A stretch of DNA of 64,000 bases from Nocardioides sp. YR527 (GCF_900101045.1 NZ_FNFN01000003.1:310001-374000); one strand, 5' to 3'. Shown: positions 25,982 through 34,159, numbered from the stretch's first letter. Notes: generated by a model from the sequence alone, not told the origin. Translations and numbers: made by a program.

Positions 25982-26317
25982 TCAGGCGAGGGCCTTGTCG
26001 ATCTCGCGGTCGAGATGCGACTTCGGCCGAGCACCGACCATCTGGAGCACGGGCTTCCCGTCGCGGAAGAGGAGCATCGTCGGCACCGCCATGACCCGAT
26101 AGTCGGCGGAGGTGGCCGGGTTCTCGTCCTGGTTGAGCTTCACGACCCGCAGGCTTCCGGCCCGCTCCGCGGCGATCTTGTCCAGGATCGGTGCGAGCTG
26201 CCGGCACGGCGGGCACCACTCGGCCCAGATCTCCACGAGCACCGGCGTCTCGGACATGAGTACGTCCTCCACGAACCCGGCATCGGTGATCTCCTCGATC
26301 ACGGTGGTCTGACTCAT
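25982..26317 (-). CDS. thioredoxin
   Basis: A 111-aa thioredoxin-fold protein with active site EWCPPCRQLAPIL (WCPPC, near residues 33-37) and the cis-Pro motif MAVPTMLLFRDGKP. WCPPC differs from the WCGPC of TrxA and often marks Trx2-like or specialised thioredoxins with a shifted redox potential. ATG at 26317 follows AGGAGAG closely, which decides the start. It lies directly downstream of the merR gene (merR stop at 26329), so the two form an operon controlled by the operator at 26702-26725. Confidence 0.93.
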   Translation of the reverse strand: MSQTTVIEEITDAGFVEDVLMSETPVLVEIWAEWCPPCRQLAPILDKIAAERAGSLRVVKLNQDENPATSADYRVMAVPTMLLFRDGKPVLQMVGARPKSHLDREIDKALA

Positions 26318-26328
26318 CGCTTCTCTCC

Positions 26329-26688
26329 TCATGGGTGATAGGACTCTGCTTCGTACAGCAGGCTGGCGAGCTCGCCGCGCAGGGCGGTCAGCTCGTTGAC
26401 CCGCCGGTCGATCTCGGCGATCCGCTGCCGATAGGCATCAAGCGAAGCCGGGCACATGTCGGCACGGTCGTTCCCGGCCCGCAGGCAGTCGACGAACGGC
26501 AGCGTCTCCTCGGCGGTGAGACCGAGCGAGAGCAGCGCGCGGATCTCCCGCACCACCTGCACGTCCACGTCGGCGTAGTCGCGATATCCGTTGCCCGCCC
26601 GTCGAGGCGCGAGCAGCCCGCGTGACTCGTAGTAGCGCACCGCCTTCACCGTCACGCCGGCCCGGTCCGCGAGCTCCTTGATCTGCAC
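26329..26688 (-). CDS. MerR family transcriptional regulator
   Basis: A 119-aa regulator. The N-terminus VQIKELADRAGVTVKAVRYYESRGLL is the MerR winged helix-turn-helix, followed by GYRDYADVDVQVVREI and a C-terminal coiled coil (RQRIAEIDRRVNELTALRGEL). The effector loop has FVDCLRAGNDRADMCPASL, two Cys with ten residues between them, not the CueR spacing of seven, so metal or thiol/redox sensing is possible. GTG at 26688 begins exactly at the conserved domain and 7 nt after a -10 element, suggesting a leaderless message. It probably controls itself and the thioredoxin gene. Confidence 0.9.
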   Translation of the reverse strand: MQIKELADRAGVTVKAVRYYESRGLLAPRRAGNGYRDYADVDVQVVREIRALLSLGLTAEETLPFVDCLRAGNDRADMCPASLDAYRQRIAEIDRRVNELTALRGELASLLYEAESYHP

Positions 26689-26695
26689 GCCTACG

Positions 26696-26727
26696 ACCGT
26701 AGACCTTGCCCTTGGGGGCAAGGTCAA
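26696..26727 (-). promoter_or_regulatory. MerR-type promoter/operator of the merR-thioredoxin operon
   Basis: On the minus strand, -35 TTGACC (26722-26727) and -10 TACGGT (26696-26701) are separated by 20 nt, the over-long spacer typical of MerR-activated promoters. A perfect 10-bp inverted repeat, GACCTTGCCC and GGGCAAGGTC with a 4-nt centre (26702-26725), occupies the spacer. Only 7 nt separate the -10 from the GTG at 26688, so the transcript is probably leaderless. Confidence 0.85.
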
Positions 26728-26761
26728 GCCTGTTGGCGGGCGGCCGGATAGCCTCACCCTC

Positions 26762-27709
26762 ATGAGCGCCATCGAGGGAGTCTCCGACACGTTCGACCCG
26801 AGCCGCTGGGACGAGGTGAAGGGCTTCGAGGATCTGACCGACCTGACCTATCACCGGGCCAAGGAGCACGGCACCGTACGCATCGCCTTCGACCGCCCCG
26901 ACGTCCTCAACGCCTTCCGCCCGCACACCGTCGACGAGCTCCTCCGCGTGCTGGAGCACGCTCGGACCTCCGCCGACGTCGGTTGCGTCCTGCTCACCGG
27001 CAACGGCCCCTCGGCCAAGAACGGCAAGCACTCCTTCTGCACCGGCGGCGACCAGCGCATCCGCGGCAAGGCCGGTTACCAGTACGAGGAGACCGAGGCG
27101 TACGCCGCCGGCCGGACCGGCGCGGAGGAGCCGACTCCGATCGACAAGGCCAAGCTCGCCCGGTTGCACATCCTGGAGTGTCAGCGCCTGATCCGCTTCA
27201 TGCCGAAGGTCGTCATCTGCGTCGTCCCGGGCTGGACCGCCGGCGGCGGCCACTCCCTCCACGTGGTGTGCGACCTGACGCTCGCGAGCGCCGAGCACGG
27301 GCGTTTCAAGCAGACCGACGCCGACGTCGGGAGCTTCGACGGCGGCTACGGCTCCGCCTACCTCGCCCGCCAGGTCGGCCAGAAGTTCGCCCGCGAGATC
27401 TTCTTCCTCGCCGAGGAGTACTCGGCCGAGGACGGCGTACGCATGGGCACCGTCAACCGCGCCGTCCCGCACGCCGAGCTCGAGGATGTCGCGCTCGAGT
27501 GGGGCCGCAAGATCAACGGCAAGTCGCCCACCGCCCAGCGGATGCTGAAGTACGCCTTCAACCTGCTCGACGACGGCCTCGTCGGCCAGCAGATGTTCGC
27601 CGGTGAGACCACCCGTCTGGCGTACATGACCGACGAGGCCCAGGAGGGCCGCGACCAGTTCCTGGAGAAGCGCGAGCCCGACTGGTCGCCCTACCCCTGG
27701 TACTACTGA
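26762..27709 (+). CDS. menB: 1,4-dihydroxy-2-naphthoyl-CoA synthase
   Basis: A 315-aa crotonase-fold enzyme that cyclises o-succinylbenzoyl-CoA in menaquinone biosynthesis. It matches actinobacterial MenB throughout: FDPSRWDEVKGFEDLTDLTYHR, VLLTGNGPSAKNG, FCTGGDQRIRG, GWTAGGGHSLHVVCDLTLAS, TDADVGSFDGGYGSAYLARQ, YMTDEAQEGRDQFLEKR. The N-terminal extension before the crotonase core is normal for mycobacterial-type MenB. ATG 26762 has a weak ribosome binding site. No other men gene is in the window. It is divergent from the MerR operon and the operator lies in the shared gap, but regulation of menB by MerR is not implied. Confidence 0.95.
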   Translation: MSAIEGVSDTFDPSRWDEVKGFEDLTDLTYHRAKEHGTVRIAFDRPDVLNAFRPHTVDELLRVLEHARTSADVGCVLLTGNGPSAKNGKHSFCTGGDQRIRGKAGYQYEETEAYAAGRTGAEEPTPIDKAKLARLHILECQRLIRFMPKVVICVVPGWTAGGGHSLHVVCDLTLASAEHGRFKQTDADVGSFDGGYGSAYLARQVGQKFAREIFFLAEEYSAEDGVRMGTVNRAVPHAELEDVALEWGRKINGKSPTAQRMLKYAFNLLDDGLVGQQMFAGETTRLAYMTDEAQEGRDQFLEKREPDWSPYPWYY

Positions 27710-27766
27710 TCCGCGCGGCCACCCTGTACACGAACCCGACGGGTCAGTACGGCGGTCGGGTCGGTG

Positions 27767-27783
27767 TCACACAGGCTGCGTGA
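27767..27783. promoter_or_regulatory. TCAC-N9-GTGA dyad, site A (upstream of the DUF2252 gene)
   Basis: TCAC (27767-27770) and GTGA (27780-27783) flank nine bases; the left flank is CGGTG, as in site B. The site ends 34 bp before the ATG at 27818. It is one of four such sites in the 27.8-34.2 kb island. Confidence 0.55.
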
Positions 27784-27817
27784 TGCCGATGGCGGGCGGG
27801 TGAGGTCACATGGACCG

Positions 27818-29236
27818 ATGAGCTCGATCGAGACCCAGGCGCCCAGGCCCCACCACCTCACCCTGGCGGAGCGGGCCTCGGTGGGCCGAGGGGCGCGAGC
27901 GAGGGTCCCGCGTTCGGTGCACGGCGAGTGGCGACCGGCGCCCGACCGGGCCGACCCGGTCGGCCTTCTCGAGGAGCAGGGGAGCAGCCGGGTGCAAGAG
28001 CTCGTGCCGCTCCGCTACGGCCGGATGCTGGTGAACCCGTTCACGTTCTTCCGTGGTTCCGCCTACCTGATGGCGGCAGATCTGGCGGGTGCGCCGCGTA
28101 CGGACCTGACGGTCCAGCTGTGCGGCGACGCGCACCTGTCGAACTTCGGGTCGTTCGCAGCGCCGGACCGGCGCCTGGTCTTCGGCCTCAACGACTTCGA
28201 CGAGACCTTGCCGGGCCCGTTCGAGTGGGATGTGAAGCGCATGGTGGCGAGCTTTGCGGTCGCGGGGCGCGACCGGGAGTTCGACGATGCCGCGCGCAGG
28301 GCCGTCAACATGGCTGCCGCATCGTCGTACCGCGAGGCGATGCGGGAACTGGCGCGGATGCGCAAGCTCGATGTCTGGTACGCCCGCTTGGACATGGACG
28401 AGCTGGACGCTCTGATGAGCTCGCAGATCGAGAGCAAGCAGCTCAAGCGCTTCCGCAAGAACGTGGCCAAGGCCCAGGCGAAGAACAGCTTGAAGGCCTT
28501 CTCGAAGCTCGTGGAGATCGTGGATGGACGTCCGCGCCTGATCCACGATCCTCCGATGATCGCAAGGATCCAGGAGCTGATGCCCGACAACGAGTTCCAT
28601 GAGGTCGAAGACACGCTCCATGCCATCCTGCACATCTACCGCGGGACCCTGCAGGGGGACCATCGGCACCTCCTCGAGGGGTTTCGCTTCACCGACGCCG
28701 CACGCAAGGTGGTCGGGGTCGGCAGCGTGGGCACCCGCGCCTGGATCGTGCTGCTGATCGGCAACGACGACCAGGACCCGTTGTTCCTCCAGGCCAAGGA
28801 GGCCACGGCTTCCGTCCTGGAACCCTTCCTCGGCAAGAGCGCGTACACCAGCCACGGTCAGCGGGTCGTCGAGGGACAGCGACTGATGCAGTCCGCGAGC
28901 GACGTGATGCTCGGCTGGGTGAGGGCGAGCGGGTTCGACGGCGTCGAGCGAGACTTCTTCGTCCGGCAACTGTGGGACGGCAAGGGTTCGGCGATCGTGG
29001 AGGCGATGAATCCCACTGCCATGACCGGGTACGCCCGGATGTGCGGGTGGACGCTGGCAAGGGCCCACGCACGCTCCGGCGACCCGGTCGCCATCGCGAG
29101 CTACCTCGGCTCCGGTGATCGGTTCGATCGGGCGGTCTCGGCGTTCGCGGAGGCCTACGCCGACCAGAACGAGCGGGACTATGCAGCGCTCCGTCGTGCG
29201 GTCGATGACGGGCGGGTCGTGGCTCAGCGGGGTTGA
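27818..29236 (+). CDS. DUF2252 family protein (kinase-like fold)
   Basis: A 472-aa cytoplasmic protein. Family blocks include LVPLRYGRMLVNPFTFFRG, QLCGDAHLSNFGSF and FGLNDFDETLPGPFEWDVKR, which resemble the nucleotide- and metal-binding core of aminoglycoside-phosphotransferase-like kinases (H-L-S-N and D-F-D-E), though no activity is established for DUF2252. An alternative GTG at 27764 lies over site A and is disfavoured. The gene opens the putative envelope/stress island and runs convergent with the YihY operon, 21 bp from its end. Confidence 0.85.
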   Translation: MSSIETQAPRPHHLTLAERASVGRGARARVPRSVHGEWRPAPDRADPVGLLEEQGSSRVQELVPLRYGRMLVNPFTFFRGSAYLMAADLAGAPRTDLTVQLCGDAHLSNFGSFAAPDRRLVFGLNDFDETLPGPFEWDVKRMVASFAVAGRDREFDDAARRAVNMAAASSYREAMRELARMRKLDVWYARLDMDELDALMSSQIESKQLKRFRKNVAKAQAKNSLKAFSKLVEIVDGRPRLIHDPPMIARIQELMPDNEFHEVEDTLHAILHIYRGTLQGDHRHLLEGFRFTDAARKVVGVGSVGTRAWIVLLIGNDDQDPLFLQAKEATASVLEPFLGKSAYTSHGQRVVEGQRLMQSASDVMLGWVRASGFDGVERDFFVRQLWDGKGSAIVEAMNPTAMTGYARMCGWTLARAHARSGDPVAIASYLGSGDRFDRAVSAFAEAYADQNERDYAALRRAVDDGRVVAQRG

Positions 29237-29257
29237 GGGCGCCCTCGACCCGTGTCG

Positions 29258-30160
29258 TCAGTCGCCCCGTACGCGTCGACCGACCATTCCGGGATCGGTC
29301 GTGACCACCTGGCCCACGAGCGCGGTCGTGAGGAAGCAGAAGGCGGCGACGTAGAGCCAGGTCAGGTACGTGAAGGCGACACCGATGGACCCGTACCGGT
29401 CGGCGCTTGCCTCGAGCGCCCCGGGAAGCCATGCCTGGGTGGCGGGGCGGACGGTGATCATCAGGAGAGCGAACAGCAGTGCACCCGGCATCAGCATCCG
29501 GGCGCGTACGGCGCCGGCGAGCAGCGCCCAGGGGATGAACGCTGCGACCGCGACGTCCCAGGCGAACGAGACCACCCGTGGCCACAGCTCCCGAGGGGGG
29601 ATGGCGTCGAGGGGCTCACCGGCAGCGCGGACGACGACCAGGGAGAGCGCGAAGACCAGGACGACGGCCAGCCAACGCCAGGCCGAGCTCAGCCTGGTCG
29701 GTGGGCGCGGCAGTCCCCAGATCGCGGCGAAGGCGCGGGCCAGCGCGCGAGACAGGCTGGTCGCCGAGACGAGCACGAAGACGGCCCCGAGGATGCCGAA
29801 CGCTGTACCCCCGCTGTCGACGGCGCCTTCGAGCACCTGCCGGGTCTGCTCCGGCATCTCGATCGCGTTGGCGAACCCGTCGCTGTTCGAACCCAGGGCG
29901 GCGATCAGGATGAGCACCGGGAGTACGGAGGTGAAGAACTGGGCCGCGATGGTCATCGACCGGTCGAACACCTCGATCCGGCCGAGCCCCGCAACCGCCC
30001 GCAGGAGCATCCGTCCCAACTGCCTGTCGAGCAGCCATCCCAGCCGCCGCTGCCACCCGGCCGGCAGACGTCCCAAGGCGGCGTCGACGCGGGCCCGGAC
30101 CGGATCGACGGCTGGACCTGTCTGGCTCTCCGGGGACGGAGTCCCGTCGTTCGAGTCCAT
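29258..30160 (-). CDS. YihY/virulence factor BrkB family membrane protein
   Basis: A 300-aa integral membrane protein with about six membrane segments, starting after a cytoplasmic N-terminus of about 70 residues (FDRSMTIAAQFFTSVLPVLILIAAL; GILGAVFVLVSATSLSRALARAFAAIWG; WLAVVLVFALSLVVV; the C-terminal YLTWLYVAAFCFLTTALVGQ). The pattern is that of the YihY/BrkB family. The family has been annotated as RNase BN by error; true function is unknown. It is the last gene of a three-gene operon, 7 bp after the AI-2E-type gene. Confidence 0.88.
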   Translation of the reverse strand: MDSNDGTPSPESQTGPAVDPVRARVDAALGRLPAGWQRRLGWLLDRQLGRMLLRAVAGLGRIEVFDRSMTIAAQFFTSVLPVLILIAALGSNSDGFANAIEMPEQTRQVLEGAVDSGGTAFGILGAVFVLVSATSLSRALARAFAAIWGLPRPPTRLSSAWRWLAVVLVFALSLVVVRAAGEPLDAIPPRELWPRVVSFAWDVAVAAFIPWALLAGAVRARMLMPGALLFALLMITVRPATQAWLPGALEASADRYGSIGVAFTYLTWLYVAAFCFLTTALVGQVVTTDPGMVGRRVRGD

Positions 30161-30167
30161 GCCGATC

Positions 30168-31289
30168 TCATTCTGGCGTTGCCTCAGGCTGAAGCTCGGC
30201 CGGGGCGGCCCGCTCCGGCCCCGGTGCTGTGTCCGGCTTCCCTGAGATCAGGGGCAGGGCCCACCTGCCGCGCGGGTCGGCCTCGACCAGCAGGGCCTTG
30301 GTGAGCAGCGTGCACGGGACGGCGAGCAGCGCGCCGACCGGTCCGATCACCCAGGTCCAGAACACCAGCGAGAGGAACGTCAACGTCGCCGAGAGACCGA
30401 CCGAGTCGCCCACCACCCGAGGTTGGATGATGGATTGGATCACGAAGTTGATGACGCAGTAGACGACGATGACGGTCACCATCAGGCCCAGGCCGCCGTC
30501 GAGCAGGGCGATGAGGGCCGGTGGGATGACGCCGATGACGAAGCCGATGTTCGGGATGAAGTTGGTGACGAATGCGAGCACCGCCCACACGAAGGCTCCG
30601 GGGACGTCCAGCACGTACAGGGCGACCCCGTCGATGACGGCGACGATCAGCCCGAAGCCCGCCGAGACACCCATGTAGTTGCGGGTGCCGTGGGCGAAGT
30701 TGTCCAGTGCGGCGACCGGCTCGGGAAACCGGTCACCCAACGTCTTCAGGCTGCGGCGCGTGGAGTCCGTGTCGAAGGCCACGAACAGCAGCACCGTGAT
30801 CAGGAAGAACAGATCGGTGACCAGGCCGAAGGTGCCGGCGAGCACCGACATGGCCACGTCGATGACCTGGCCTGGGTCGAACGCGTTCACCACTGCGTTG
30901 ATCTGCTCCTGCTTGACCCCCGCGTCCCGCAAGGTGTTCCCGACGTTCGCGACACCGTCGGCGATCTGGTCGGCGTACGTGGGAACCAGAGCGGCCAGCT
31001 GGGCGACCGACACCATCAGGGCCACCGCGAAGACCGAGAGCAGGAGAACTGCCGAGGCCAGCATCAGCGTCGAGATCGCCCATCCGGGAAGCCGTCCCCG
31101 TTCCAGCCACACGCGGATCGGGTGCAACGTGATCGTGATGACCACAGCCATGAGGACCGGCCCGACGATGTCCGCGACGGATCTCACGCCGGCCAGCGTG
31201 AGCGTCAGCGCGGCGGCACCCAGCAACAGGGTCCAGGCGAACGATCGGGGCCGAAGCTCGCTAGGTGCGGTGGTGGAGGCGTGCTTCAT
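30168..31289 (-). CDS. AI-2E family transporter (PerM/TqsA-like permease)
   Basis: A 373-aa membrane protein with the family's seven to eight segments: paired N-terminal helices (about 18-58), a third at 68-90, a long extracytoplasmic helical loop (TYADQIADGVANVGNTLRDAG), then four or five C-terminal segments including the VTNFIPNIGFVIGVIPPALIALLDGG block and the IQPRVVGDSVGLSATLTFLSLVFW signature. Members export small molecules or exchange Na+ and H+; substrate unknown. ATG 31289 follows AGGAG, which decides the start. The 5' end overlaps the CMD gene by 29 bp. Confidence 0.9.
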   Translation of the reverse strand: MKHASTTAPSELRPRSFAWTLLLGAAALTLTLAGVRSVADIVGPVLMAVVITITLHPIRVWLERGRLPGWAISTLMLASAVLLLSVFAVALMVSVAQLAALVPTYADQIADGVANVGNTLRDAGVKQEQINAVVNAFDPGQVIDVAMSVLAGTFGLVTDLFFLITVLLFVAFDTDSTRRSLKTLGDRFPEPVAALDNFAHGTRNYMGVSAGFGLIVAVIDGVALYVLDVPGAFVWAVLAFVTNFIPNIGFVIGVIPPALIALLDGGLGLMVTVIVVYCVINFVIQSIIQPRVVGDSVGLSATLTFLSLVFWTWVIGPVGALLAVPCTLLTKALLVEADPRGRWALPLISGKPDTAPGPERAAPAELQPEATPE

Positions 31290-31647
31290 GAGGATCTCCT
31301 GTCCGGGCCGGGTGCTCCTGCTCGAGCGCGTCTGTGTCATATCCGAGGGCCATCGCCAGCCTGGGAGCGGCTGCGACCACACGTGCCGTACCGATGACGG
31401 GAAGGACACCGATCAGCACGTCGACGACCTCGGCAGCGCTCGCGCCGGCGTCGACGGCCGCATCGGCGGCGGAACCGTAGGAGGGGACCTCGCCCCCGAC
31501 CGCAACCAGCGCGGCCAGCCGGACCAGGGCCAGGGTTCGGGCATCCAACGTGGGTTCGCGCCACGCTTCGTCGGCCGCGTAGGTGGGGTCTTCGGACCAC
31601 TCCGTCTGGTTGATGGCCAAGCGGTGGAGTCGATCGGCGTAGTGCAC
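31261..31647 (-). CDS. carboxymuconolactone decarboxylase family protein
   Basis: A 128-aa CMD/AhpD-fold helical protein (LDARTLALVRLAALVAVGGEVPSYGSAADAAVDAGASAAEVVDVLIGVLPVIGTARVVAAAPRLAMALGYD, of which ALVRLAALVAVGG and EVVDVLIGVLPVIGTARV are diagnostic). It has no Cys, so it cannot be an AhpD-type peroxidase with CxxC; a decarboxylase-like or structural role is more likely. First gene of the CMD - AI-2E - YihY operon; site D lies 150 bp upstream in the divergent gap. Confidence 0.82.
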   Translation of the reverse strand: MHYADRLHRLAINQTEWSEDPTYAADEAWREPTLDARTLALVRLAALVAVGGEVPSYGSAADAAVDAGASAAEVVDVLIGVLPVIGTARVVAAAPRLAMALGYDTDALEQEHPARTGDPHEARLHHRT

Positions 31648-31796
31648 TGCGGACCGTCCTTCCGGCGCGCTCTGAGTTCGACCGCGACCCTTCGATACCG
31701 CGGTACGCCCTCATTCAGGCCCACCACGATTCGGTTCGCATCATGTAGATCTGGTGAAGCGCGCTCGCCGGGTAGGCCGAGGCTCCGGTCGACGAT

Positions 31797-31813
31797 TCAC
31801 GTCTTCTGTGTGA
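31797..31813. promoter_or_regulatory. TCAC-N9-GTGA dyad, site D (divergent gap CMD / lipoprotein)
   Basis: TCAC (31797-31800), nine bases, GTGA (31810-31813). It lies 52 bp before the lipoprotein start and 150 bp before the divergent CMD gene, so it could serve both units. Confidence 0.55.
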
Positions 31814-31865
31814 CGAAAGTGGGCTCGTCCCCGCGAAGGATGGGCAACCCATCGAAGGAGCCACC

Positions 31866-32264
31866 ATGAAGCTCATCCCCGTCGCCGTCCTGACACTGGC
31901 GTTGGCCACACCGCTGACCGGGTGCGGCGAAGACCGAGCTGCCGTGTGCAGCTCCGTCGACGACCTCCAGACCTCGGTCGACGAGGTGCGGGACATCGAC
32001 GTGTCGTCCTCGGGCGCGTTGGCCGACCTGGAGAGCGGACTCGAGGCCATCGGGGCGGACCTGTCCGACGTCAAGTCCGACGCGAAGGCCGAGTTCTCCA
32101 GCCAGATCGACGACGTCCAGGCCAGCTACGACGCGCTCGTGGCGAGCCTCGACGCGGCCAAGGAGAGTGCTTCCGCCGCCACCCTGAGTGCCGCCGCGAC
32201 TGCGCTCTCCACCTTTGGCGACGACGTACGGACTCTCATCACCGACGTCCAGGAGACCTGCTGA
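31866..32264 (+). CDS. small lipoprotein with predicted coiled coil
   Basis: A 132-aa precursor with a lipoprotein signal peptide and lipobox LTGC (lipidated C20). The mature part is almost wholly helical and acidic with heptad-like Val/Leu spacing (SSVDDLQTSVDEVRDIDVSS, ADLESGLEAIGADLSDVKSD, TFGDDVRTLITDVQETC). Two further Cys (residues 28 and 132) could form a disulfide. ATG 31866 follows GAAGGAG. Function unknown; a cell-envelope structural or sensing role is inferred only from location and neighbours. Confidence 0.78.
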   Translation: MKLIPVAVLTLALATPLTGCGEDRAAVCSSVDDLQTSVDEVRDIDVSSSGALADLESGLEAIGADLSDVKSDAKAEFSSQIDDVQASYDALVASLDAAKESASAATLSAAATALSTFGDDVRTLITDVQETC

Positions 32265-32297
32265 GCAGCCGTCCTGGTGCGGCCGCGGCGTCGGTCT

Positions 32298-32314
32298 TCA
32301 CGCATCTTGGGTGA
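32298..32314. promoter_or_regulatory. TCAC-N9-GTGA dyad, site C (upstream of cls)
   Basis: TCAC (32298-32301), nine bases, GTGA (32311-32314), ending 35 bp before the cls ATG, nearly the same distance as site A from its gene. Confidence 0.55.
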
Positions 32315-32349
32315 GGACGCGCGGCCGGGCGGGAACCAGACTTCCGACC

Positions 32350-33783
32350 ATGGCCCCTTGGATCGCCGCTTCTCTCTACCTGATCGACCTCGCGTTGAAG
32401 ATCGTCGCGTTGGGCGTGGTGCCCAAGAACCGGCGACCGTCCAGCGGCATGGCCTGGCTGCTCCTGATCCTGGTCGTGCCGCTCTTCGGCTGGGTGATCT
32501 TCCTCGTCCTGGGGCGGACCAAGCTCGGGCGCCGTCGCAACGAACAGCAGGCCGAGGTCAACGCGCTCGTGGCGGAGCGAGCGGCGCACGTGCCCACGCT
32601 CGAGAGGGACTTCCCCGGACCGACGTACGTTCGTTCGGTGGCAACGCTGAGCCGCAACCTGGGAGCGCAGCCGGTGACGCCCGGCAACAGGATCGACCTC
32701 TTCCCGGTCTACGCCGAGTCCATCGCGGCGATGACCGCCGAGGTCGACAAGGCCTCCGCCTGGGTGCACGTCGAGTTCTACATCACCGCATGGGACAACG
32801 TGACCGGCCCCTTCTACGAGGCACTGGCGCGGGCCGTCGACCGCGGGGTGAAGGTCCGTCTGCTCTTCGACCACCTCGGGTCCAAGGGCATCCCGGGCTA
32901 CAAGGAGTTCATCGCGCGGCTGGACGCGTCCGGCATCGAGTGGCACCCGATGCTGCCGATCGCACCGTTCAAGCGCCGCCCGGACCTGCGCAACCACCGC
33001 AAGATCCTGGTCATCGACGGGATGGTGGCGTTCACCGGGTCGCAGAACCTGATCGAGCCCGGCTACAACAAGCCCGCGAACCACAAGCTGGGCCGTGAGT
33101 GGACGGAGCTGGTGGCCCGTGTCGAAGGACCGGCGGTCAGCGCTCTCAACCTGCTCTTCTGCACCGACTGGTACAGCGAGACGGAGGTCAAGCTGACCGA
33201 CGAGCTCAGCACGGTACCGACCCCGGCCGGCGACATCGAGGGCCAGGTGATCCCGAGCGGACCGGGCTTCTCGACAGAGAACAACCTGCGCGCGTTCACG
33301 CTCCTGCTGTACTCGGCACAACGCCGACTGTCGATCACCAGCCCCTACTTCGTGCCGGACGAGTCGCTGCTGTACGCCATCACCACGGCCGCGCAGCGGG
33401 GCGTCGAGGTCGAGCTGTTCGTGAGCGAGGCCGGAGACCAGTTCATGGTCTACCACGCCCAGTGCTCCTACTACGAGGCCCTGCTGCGCGCGGGGGTGCG
33501 GATCTACCTGTATCCGGCGCCCGCGATCCTGCACTCGAAGTTCTTCAGCGTCGACGACGACGTCGCGGTTCTGGGATCGAGCAACATGGACATGCGTTCG
33601 TTCGTGCTGAACTACGAGGTCTCGTTGATGCTTCTCGGACCCGAGGTCGTCGCCGAGATGCGCAAGGTCGAGGACAACTATCGGTCGATCTCCAAGGAGC
33701 TGCTCCTCGAGGAGTGGCTGACCCGTTCGCGCGGCGCGGCGTACCTGGACAACGTGATGAGGCTGACCGCGGCGCTGCAGTAG
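32350..33783 (+). CDS. cls: cardiolipin synthase (phospholipase D family)
   Basis: A 477-aa bacterial-type cardiolipin synthase condensing two phosphatidylglycerol molecules. It has two N-terminal membrane segments (about 4-24 and 33-54) and two HKD motifs: RNHRKILVIDGMVAFTGSQN (His about 216) and LHSKFFSVDDDVAVLGSSNMD (His about 395). Length and layout fit ClsA-type enzymes. The ATG at 32350 begins the first membrane segment; upstream in frame is non-coding and holds site C. Cardiolipin is a membrane-stress lipid, matching the other envelope genes around it. The gene follows the lipoprotein gene by 85 bp and has its own likely promoter. Confidence 0.93.
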   Translation: MAPWIAASLYLIDLALKIVALGVVPKNRRPSSGMAWLLLILVVPLFGWVIFLVLGRTKLGRRRNEQQAEVNALVAERAAHVPTLERDFPGPTYVRSVATLSRNLGAQPVTPGNRIDLFPVYAESIAAMTAEVDKASAWVHVEFYITAWDNVTGPFYEALARAVDRGVKVRLLFDHLGSKGIPGYKEFIARLDASGIEWHPMLPIAPFKRRPDLRNHRKILVIDGMVAFTGSQNLIEPGYNKPANHKLGREWTELVARVEGPAVSALNLLFCTDWYSETEVKLTDELSTVPTPAGDIEGQVIPSGPGFSTENNLRAFTLLLYSAQRRLSITSPYFVPDESLLYAITTAAQRGVEVELFVSEAGDQFMVYHAQCSYYEALLRAGVRIYLYPAPAILHSKFFSVDDDVAVLGSSNMDMRSFVLNYEVSLMLLGPEVVAEMRKVEDNYRSISKELLLEEWLTRSRGAAYLDNVMRLTAALQ

Positions 33784-33801
33784 CCCGCGTCGAGCCTCAG
33801 G

Positions 33802-34020
33802 TCACCACTTCAGTTCGATCTCGACCTCGCGCTCGTCGTCCCCGATCTCGACCTCCAGCTTGAAGTCGACCTCGTCAGGGACGCGCACCTTGAAGCGCAG
33901 TCCTTCTCTTTCGAACTCGACCTCGTTGTTGCTGGCGAGCGCGTCGGCCAGGGCGCGCAGGCGAGCCGCGGCGTCCTCACGACGCAGCCGTGCCCGTTCA
34001 GTGACTTCCATCAGGTCCAT
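33802..34020 (-). CDS. amphi-Trp domain-containing protein
   Basis: A 72-aa acidic protein that begins with a helix (RLRREDAAARLRALADAL) and ends in a beta-hairpin rich in alternating acidic and hydrophobic residues, closing with KLEVEIGDDEREVEIELKW; this pattern with terminal Trp defines the amphi-Trp domain. Function unknown. Convergent with cls, 18 bp apart. Site B lies 123 bp upstream of its start. The gene is short but strongly supported by the family pattern. Confidence 0.85.
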   Translation of the reverse strand: MDLMEVTERARLRREDAAARLRALADALASNNEVEFEREGLRFKVRVPDEVDFKLEVEIGDDEREVEIELKW

Positions 34021-34142
34021 CTTGAACTCCTCGTTCGACGTTGCGGATGTCCGGCGTCATCGTATGGCGAGCTCCGCCCAGCCCCTCTGACCACTGCAGC
34101 GACGGCACCATCGCAACCTATCCGGCGACGTGGGGGCCGGTG

Positions 34143-34159
34143 TCACCCAGAACGCGTGA
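34143..34159. promoter_or_regulatory. TCAC-N9-GTGA dyad, site B (amphi-Trp / ALDH remnant gap)
   Basis: TCAC (34143-34146), nine bases, GTGA (34156-34159). The core and flanks resemble site A closely: CGGTG before it, CAG within the spacer, GCGTGA after. It lies between the amphi-Trp gene and the aldehyde dehydrogenase remnant. Confidence 0.55.

Noticed and set aside
27734..27761. Terminator after menB (ACCCGAC / GTCGGGT)
   Set aside because: Only 7 bp of stem with a 14-nt loop and no T-tract; too weak to call.
31648..31796. SigB/SigF-type promoters (GTTT/GGGTA) for the stress island
   Set aside because: GGGTA-like bits occur, but none has a matching -35 at the right distance, so only the TCAC-N9-GTGA dyads are reported.
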